Part shown: one piece after another, positions 58,200-64,000 of the stretch
How the letters are laid out: each line of letters starts with the position of its first letter
Position numbering within the stretch: position 1 is the first letter of the stretch
Source: Cryptomeria japonica
Lineage: Eukaryota; Streptophyta; Pinopsida; Cupressales; Cupressaceae
Reading direction: 5' to 3'
NCBI RefSeq assembly: GCF_030272615.1
Contig: NC_081413.1
Span: 558,397,136-558,461,135, forward strand
Length of the DNA stretch: 64,000 bases
Position numbers and translations under genes: made by a program
Notes under the pieces: model-generated
Database searches by the model: none
Told to the model about the DNA's origin: nothing
The model's input: only the letters and a program-made list of their open reading frames with translations

Positions 58200-61186
58200 A
58201 AGATGAATCTTCAACTAGTCTATCCTTCCACTTTACAAGATACTCCTTATAGTGACTGCTTCGGTTACTACACCCAATTCTACTATCCAAAATATTTCCA
58301 ATCTGATCCGGTTCCTTCAGGGGAAACTGTTTCTCCAAGTCTGCAACATTGTCCTCATTGAATTCTGGTTCATGATACTAATGTAGATCTGTAATGTTAA
58401 ATACATGTGAGATAATCAGACTATCTGGTAACTCCACTTCATATGTATTTCCAGAACTGAACTTTCTCAAAATCTTGCAAGGTCCAAAATTCTTCATCTG
58501 TAACTTGTTATAAGTTCCAACTGGGAATCTTTCTTTTCTCAGATACAGTATCACTTCATCGCCAACTTCACATTCCTTATGTCTCCTCTTCTCATTTGCT
58601 TTCTCCTTATACTTTTTGTTTATGTCCTCCAAATGTTGCTTAACTTGGATATGCAAGTCCTTCATGTGATCTATAAATTCTTCTGCTTTTGCACTTCTTC
58701 AGTCTTCACTGCTAATATCTCTTAATTCTAATATACCTCTAGGGTGTGCTCTGGTAACAATCTCAAAATGTGTTCTTCTGGTACTCCTGTTTACTGAATT
58801 ATTGTAGGCAAATTTTTCTTGTGCAAGAATCAAATCCCAACTTCCGGTTTTATCTCCAACTAAGAATCTTAACAAATTTCCCAAGCTCTGGTTAACTACT
58901 TTTGTCTGTCCATCAGTCTATGCGTGAAAAGTAGAATTGAACTTCAAATCTGTCATCACCTTCTTCCAAAGTGTTCTCCAAAAATAACCAACAAACTTAG
59001 TATCTTTTTCTGAAACTATTCTCTTAGGTAATCGATGCAATCTCACCACTTCCTTGAAAGATAGGTTAGCTATATGCATTGCATCTGATGTCTTCTTACA
59101 AGGTATGAAATGAGCCATCTTCGAGAATCTATCCACTACTACAAATATGGAATCATTCCCTCTGTGTTTTAGGCAATCCAAGTATGAAATTCATCCTTAT
59201 GTCTTCCCAAGGTCTCTCTGGTACTATCAAAGGTTTATACAATCCCACATTCTGACTACTACCCTTTGCAATTTGACAAACTCTACAACTTTGCACATAT
59301 GTCCTAACATCCTTATGAATTTGGGGCCAAAAGTAATACTTACTCACCACTATTACGGTTTTATCAACACCGAAGTGTTTGACTAATTATCCACTATGTT
59401 TCTCCTTTATCAGATTCTCCCTCATAGAACTCCTAGGTATGCACAACTGAACTCCTCTGAATAACACACCATCCCGAATGAAGTAATCCAACCACTTTCT
59501 TCTATCTATCGTAACCGGTTCTCTACATGCTCTTAAAGGTTCTACAAAATCCAGGTTATCATTATACAAGGTCTTCAACTTCTCAAATCCTAATACTATC
59601 ACTCTGATTTCTGTCAACAAATTCCTTCTTCTACTCAATGCATCAACAACTTTGTTAGATTTTTCACTTCTATTCTTCAATACAAAGGTGTAACTTTGCA
59701 AAAATTCTACCCATATCATATATCTCTGATTCAACTTACTTTGACTATTCAAATACTGCAAATCTTGATGATTTGTATACAACACAAACTCCTTAGGCAA
59801 CAAGTAATGTATCCACTTCTTCAAGGCTTGAACTATGACATAAAATTCTTGATCATACACTGAATATCTCCTCCTGGCATCATTCAATTTCTCACTGAAA
59901 TAAGCTACTACTCTCCCTTTCTGACTCAAGACTGCTCCTATTGCTATTCCACTTACATCACAATCCACTTGAAATACTTTGTTGAAATTCAGTAAAGCTA
60001 ACACAGGTTGCTCAGTCACTTTCTGCTTCAACAATTCAAAACTTTTGTTTGCTCTGGTGGTCCACTTGAACTCCTTCCTATCTTTCCCTCATTGTCTCAG
60101 TCGTAGGGTTACAAACTGAACTGAAATTTTTGATGAACTTTCGGTAGAAACTAGCCAATCCATGAAATGATCTTACCTCTCTAATGCTTTCCAGTGTAGG
60201 CCATTCAACAATTTCTTTTACTTTCTCAGGGTCCATCTTCAAACCATCCTTAGATATCACAAATCCCAAATAGACTAATTCATCCTTCATGAAAGTACAC
60301 TTCTTAAGATTTATCATAATTCTCTCAACCTCCGTAAAACTTGTCTCAAATGCAACAAATGCCCCTTGTCTTACTGAAATTTAGAATGCCATCCAAATAT
60401 ACAATAACACACTTACCCAATAATTTATTCAATACCTCATTCATCAGCCTCATGAAAGTACTCAGTGCATTAGTTAACGCAAAGGACATCACCAACCATT
60501 CATATAGTCCTTCATTTGTCTTGAATGTTTTCTTCCACTCATCTCCTTCTCCGATCCTGATCTGATGATATCCACTCTTCAAGTCTATCTTTGTAAAGAA
60601 TTTGGCTCCACTCAAACAATTCATTATGTCATCCATCCTAGGCAAAGGAAACCGATATTTCACTGTGATCTTGTTTATTTCTCTGCAATCTATACACATC
60701 CTCCATTCTCCATTCTTCTTAGGTTCCAATAATTCTAGTACTGCACAAGGACTCGGACTTTCTCTAATCAAACCTTTCTTCAATAATTCTTGCACTTGTC
60801 TATTCAACTCTTCATTCTCTGCCAGTGCCATCCAGTGTGCATCTTTTGTAGGCAAACTAGCTCTAGGAACCAGGTCCATGCAGTGACTAATACTTCTCAC
60901 AGGTGATAATCCATCAGGCCCATTATCTTATATGATGTGTTCATACTCTGTCAGCAACTCTTTTATCTCTTCCGTTTGTTATTCTCCATGCTCCAGATTC
61001 CTAGTCTTTTTAGGAACTAAGGCAAAGCACATATTCTTGTGTCACATTTCATCCACCAAATACATTCTAGCATTTGTACAAACTTCACTCTTCAAAGGTT
61101 CCTCCAAGGGCAACAAGGTTTTCTTCATCCCATTGGCCACAATAGTGTATGTATTATTCCTCCCATCATGTATTGCCTACCTATGA
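58200..61186 (-). pseudogene. Ty3-gypsy Pol of G3 (RT, RNase H, integrase, chromodomain)
   Basis: Read leftwards. RT lies at 60,900-60,346 with [33 protein letters not shown] and the active-site region [13 protein letters not shown]. The expected YLDD is YLDG, so a catalytic Asp is lost. The thumb continues at 60,317-60,078 (LVYLGFVISKDGLKMDPEKV). RNase H runs 60,034-59,560 (VDCDVSGIAIGAVLSQ, VAYFSEKLNDARRRYSVYDQ, DALSRRR). Integrase runs 59,530-58,690 (zinc-finger [35 protein letters not shown], with Asp replaced by Glu next to KD), then DEVILYLRKERFP. A chromodomain end (EYLVKWKDRLVEDSSW) lies near 58,245-58,295. Frames are long but interrupted about eight times. Confidence 0.9.
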
Positions 61187-61450
61187 AACTGTCAAGGTCT
61201 ACCCAACAAAATGTGACAAATATCCATAGGCATAATATCACATAAGACTTCATCATGATAATTCCCAATTTTTAATTTCATAAAACATTTCTCACTTACT
61301 AACAACTTATGATCATCTTGATTCCATGCTAACTGATAAGGCTTAGGGTGTTTCAGTCTTTCCAAATTCAAGTTATTCACCATCTCTTCTGAAACAAGAT
61401 TATCTGAACTACCACTATCAATAACAACTTTGCATCACTTACCGCATACC
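61187..61450 (-). pseudogene. Gypsy protease domain of G3
   Basis: VVIDSGSSDNLVSEEMV at about 61,385-61,435 is the aspartic protease active site. It is followed by the conserved WNQDDHKLLVSEKC and CDIMPMDICHILLGRPW block, as in other chromovirus proteases. A stop at 61,436 lies just before the motif. Confidence 0.85.
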
Positions 61451-61619
61451 TTACATTTGGTCTTGAACAACCTATTCCTCTACAAGGGCTCTTCATCTTT
61501 CCTGGTATGACATAAAGCTCTCCTCATCATCAACAATTCTCCATCTTTCAGTTTATTAGCTGATTTAGTGGGGCTTTCTTCCACCACTGTTGTTCTTCCG
61601 GTATTCTCTATCTTCTTAC

Positions 61620-62669
61620 ATTTGAAAGAACAGTGTCCTTCTCCTCCACACTTATAGAAAGTTCCTCTAAAAACTCTCTTGTCTTGTCTTCTGTCATCTT
61701 TTCTAAAATTCTCATTCTGGTAGCCACACAGTTCTCTCCTCGGGTGGAAATTTTTATCATCTTTCTAGTATGAATTACCTTCCGTGCTTACTTCCTTGTC
61801 CTTGTTATGATCCGTACAGGTTCCTCTACCTCTGGTATATCCTCTTCCTCCTTGAAATCCCCTTTGAAAAACCTTCCACCTCTACCTCTCAACCTCTTCT
61901 TCTTATTTCTTTTGTTAAACTTCTCTTCTGCTTTTAGGGCATACTGGTAAGCTTCTTCAACACTGTGCAATTTGATCAAATTGAGTTCATCTTGTATAGA
62001 CATCCACAACCCATTCAAATATCTTGCAACTTGTTCAACCTCTTCATCAACATGTCTGGATCGGATATTCAACTTGTAAAATACTTCGGTGTACTCCATC
62101 ACACTAGATTCCTTCTGCCTCAAATTCTGCAACTTTTGGAACAGATTCACTTGGTAATCAGCTGGCATAAATTTTGATTTCAACTTAGAAATCATCCAAT
62201 CCCATGTTTTTATCTTCTCTTTACCTCTTCTCTATCTATCAACCTGCAAATTCTCCCACCAAAGAGATGCATGACCTTTCAACCGGGTATAGACATATTT
62301 CACCTTTCTTTCTTCTGCGGTGTTCTCAAAATAAAAAATATTTCTCCATCTTTGAGATCCAATCCATCAATTCATCTTAATCCAACTTTCCATCATATTC
62401 TGGTGGGGTAAAATGAGGTTTAGTAATATTCACCCTACTCAAAACCCTCAAAAACCTTTCTTCATTTGGATCAATCATTGGTGGGTTTACTTGTTTTGTC
62501 AGGGATTCTTCTCCTTCATCTTCACTCACATCTTCAATATGTCAGCCTCTTCTTTGGGCTGTCTCAATGACTTCCAACTGGGTTGTGATTCCTCACAACA
62601 TTTCTGTCACGGTAGGGTTTGCATTCCAACGTGCTCCACCATTCCTATTTCCTCTTCGCACCATCATCA
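61620..62669 (-). pseudogene. Ty3-gypsy Gag of G3, broken
   Basis: The likely start is near 62,669 (MMMVRRGNRNGGARWN). It has the ITTQLEVIETAQRR stretch, acidic DVSEDEGEES, DELMDWISKMEKYF and, after frameshifts, the capsid region at 61,788-62,195 (SKLKSKFMPADYQ, EYTEVFYKLN, YLNGLWMSIQDEL, VEEAYQYALKAEEKFNKR). A basic Arg/Gly tail leads to a zinc-knuckle remnant near 61,620-61,665 (CGGEGHCSFKC). The capsid region is colinear with the Gag at 8168-9230. Confidence 0.85.
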
Positions 62670-62760
62670 TGCTAGTCCTTTGCAACTACAAGTCAGATCC
62701 TCAGTCCACCACTCTACAACAAAATTTCTCAGGACAACACAATCTCCGGAATGAAAGGTT

Positions 62761-62772
62761 GCTCTAATACCA
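62761..62772 (-). promoter_or_regulatory. PBS of element G3
   Basis: The minus strand reads TGGTATTAGAGC, one transition from the initiator tRNA-Met PBS, five bases inside the LTR edge at 62,778. Confidence 0.85.
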
Positions 62773-62777
62773 CTTGG

Positions 62778-63507
62778 TGTAGTCACGGGTTAGGAGGCAT
62801 CTCAAAGAGATCAATCCGAACCGGTTAGTAAGAGTAAACACAACAAAAACACAAGGATATGATGGAGGCAATGCAAAATTGAATGAATTGTTTCATGAAA
62901 AACTGATTATAGTTAACCGGTAACAACTGGGTTACAAAAACCAACCCATTAGCCTGCTAAAACATGCTTAATTACAAAATAGGTCACAACCGAGACCTCA
63001 AATCTTAGGATCTATCTTCTATGTCTATATCTTAACTGATCTCTACTTATATTACATTCTAATGCTCAGTTACAAGTGTTAAAAGAACAAGGTCGGCCTC
63101 CACCAAAGAGATTCCTCTGGAAAATCCAAAGGATGAAGTGTAGATCAAAGGGAAGGTCGGCCACATACCAAGGAACATCAGAATCAACATTTAGAGCTCC
63201 GCAAGCTACAGAAGGGATCCAATAGATCCTGGTAGGTTACAATGCAAATAGGTCCAGGCAACCAGTACTAGAAAAACTATCTTGGAAACTGGTAGCTATA
63301 ACTTGCTGGAAAATGATCCTAATGCTCCACGATTTGGGAATAAGGTAGATGATCAAGTATTCAAGCAAAAATCCAACTCCTCGAGATCCGATGAGCCAAT
63401 GCTAGAAAATGAAGATGAAATGCTAACTGTAAAATAGAAAGCGAAATAGAAAGGACATATTTTTGGTTGATGCAAGATTGTCATGAAGTGGGGATGCTCT
63501 TGTATCA
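62778..63507 (-). repeat. 5' LTR of element G3
   Basis: About 730 bp, from TGATACAAGAGCATCCCC (63,507) to GTGACTACA (62,778). It is homologous to the split 3' LTR, and divergence by substitutions and indels is substantial. Confidence 0.85.
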
Positions 63508-64000
63508 AATTCACACCATCTCTATCCAATAACACAATCTCCCAAACTCTATCCATCGTACAAATCAAAGATAATTCGTCATGATGCTAGTCCTTTCCAT
63601 GCTCTTGAAATTCAAGATCCAATACCACCATCTATTCCATTTCCAAGAAAAACCACTTCAGAGAGATTCATTCAAAATCTTTTCTCATCAAGCCAAAGTG
63701 TTGAAATCTTCCAAAAATCTCCCATGCATATCCAAACTCCTTCCTCGTGTCACCTGACCTGACAGGCCTTGGGCCCCCCGCCGCTGTCCTCCGGCCCCCC
63801 CTGCCGGCTTGTACATTCCGGCCCCTATCGGCTCTTGCTCCCACGGGCCTCCCTGTGGCCCCACCGCTGTAGCTCTGGCCAGCCATGACCCACACCGCCG
63901 CTGCTGCACCCCCAACTACCACAGCTCCTCGGATCCTACCGCCCACCGGAAACCCTTTGCCCGGCTGCTGGTGCTCTCCCTGCCACCGCCAAAAACCGCC
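63508..64000. other. Flank turning abruptly GC-rich at the window edge
   Basis: 63,508-63,740 is ordinary AT-rich noncoding sequence, possibly the continuation of the Tat-like LTR. From about 63,750 the composition switches to very GC-rich with Pro/Ala (plus) or Gly/Ala/Arg (minus) codon runs. A minus-strand frame at 63,668-63,946 is open but has no recognisable motif and is mostly composition-driven. It could be the edge of another element or of a gene outside the window. Confidence 0.4.

Larger units (their letters stand above)
56837..63507 (-). mobile_element. Ty3-gypsy chromovirus, complete but decayed (element G3)
   Basis: A minus-strand element with two LTRs (62,778-63,507 and 56,837-58,112), PBS, Gag, protease, RT, RNase H, integrase and chromodomain in order. 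It belongs to the same lineage as the element at 7.3-13.5 kb, with matching Gag, integrase and chromodomain motifs. No matching target duplication is visible (TTTGG left, AATTC right), so one edge may be altered. Confidence 0.85.

Noticed and set aside
63668-63946. Gly/Arg/Ala-rich protein on the minus strand
   Set aside because: Composition-driven open frame in GC-rich DNA with no motif and no clear start.

Overview
The window looks like nuclear DNA from a seed plant with a large, repeat-rich genome. Evidence: a spliced chloroplast-type fructose-bisphosphate aldolase gene with plant-style introns, plant Ty1-copia and Ty3-gypsy (chromovirus) LTR retrotransposons, L1-type LINEs with a C-terminal RNase H, a tRNA-derived SINE and a decayed PPR gene. 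A gymnosperm such as a conifer fits the density and age of the repeats, but nothing seen proves it.

Layout. 1-4290: the 5' part of a minus-strand copia element (gag-protease, PBS, LTR), apparently inserted next to the 3' end and LTR of a plus-strand copia element. 4.9-6.7 kb: a diverged ~150-bp tandem array followed by an LTR-like segment. 7.28-14.2 kb: a decayed plus-strand chromovirus arranged LTR-gag-pol-LTR-gag, a tandem shared-LTR structure. 15.2-17.6 kb: a minus-strand LINE remnant. 17.9-18.2 kb: a SINE. 20.0-23.6 kb: the only convincingly intact host gene, six coding exons encoding a 392-aa plastid aldolase (Calvin cycle/glycolysis). It is surrounded by, and in intron 1 contains, tandem duplications. 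24-27.2 kb: intergenic DNA with three tandem duplications. 27.6-32.4 kb: a plus-strand LINE whose ORF2 has lost the segment between endonuclease and reverse transcriptase. 33.26-34.0 kb: a broken copy of an unrecognised protein family. 34,343-39,145: an essentially full-length copia element with both LTRs, PBS, PPT and a perfect 5-bp target duplication. 39.7-39.9 kb: the chromodomain end of another gypsy element and its LTR start. 41,653-45,061: a minus-strand retroposon with a poly(A) tail and a perfect 12-bp target duplication; it carries the better-preserved copy of the unrecognised family. 46.1-46.8 kb: two blocks of a 22-bp minisatellite. 47.9-48.7 kb: an Asn/Gln/Pro-rich degraded ORF. 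48.7-50.25 kb: a copia-type LTR. 51.7-53.3 kb: a PPR pseudogene. 54.4-56.8 kb: the 5' internal part of what looks like a Tat/Ogre-like element (PBS plus an acidic ORF with repeated modules). 56,837-63,507: a minus-strand chromovirus whose 3' LTR holds a copia solo LTR with a GC-rich insert. 63.7-64.0 kb: an abruptly GC-rich edge.

Apart from the aldolase, most coding sequence here is decayed transposon sequence. The main leads are the unrecognised protein family found twice (33.3 kb and 43.4 kb), once inside a retroposon with clear target-site duplications, and the repeat-module ORF behind the Tat-like PBS at 54.6-56.5 kb. All family assignments come from reading motifs; no database search was possible.
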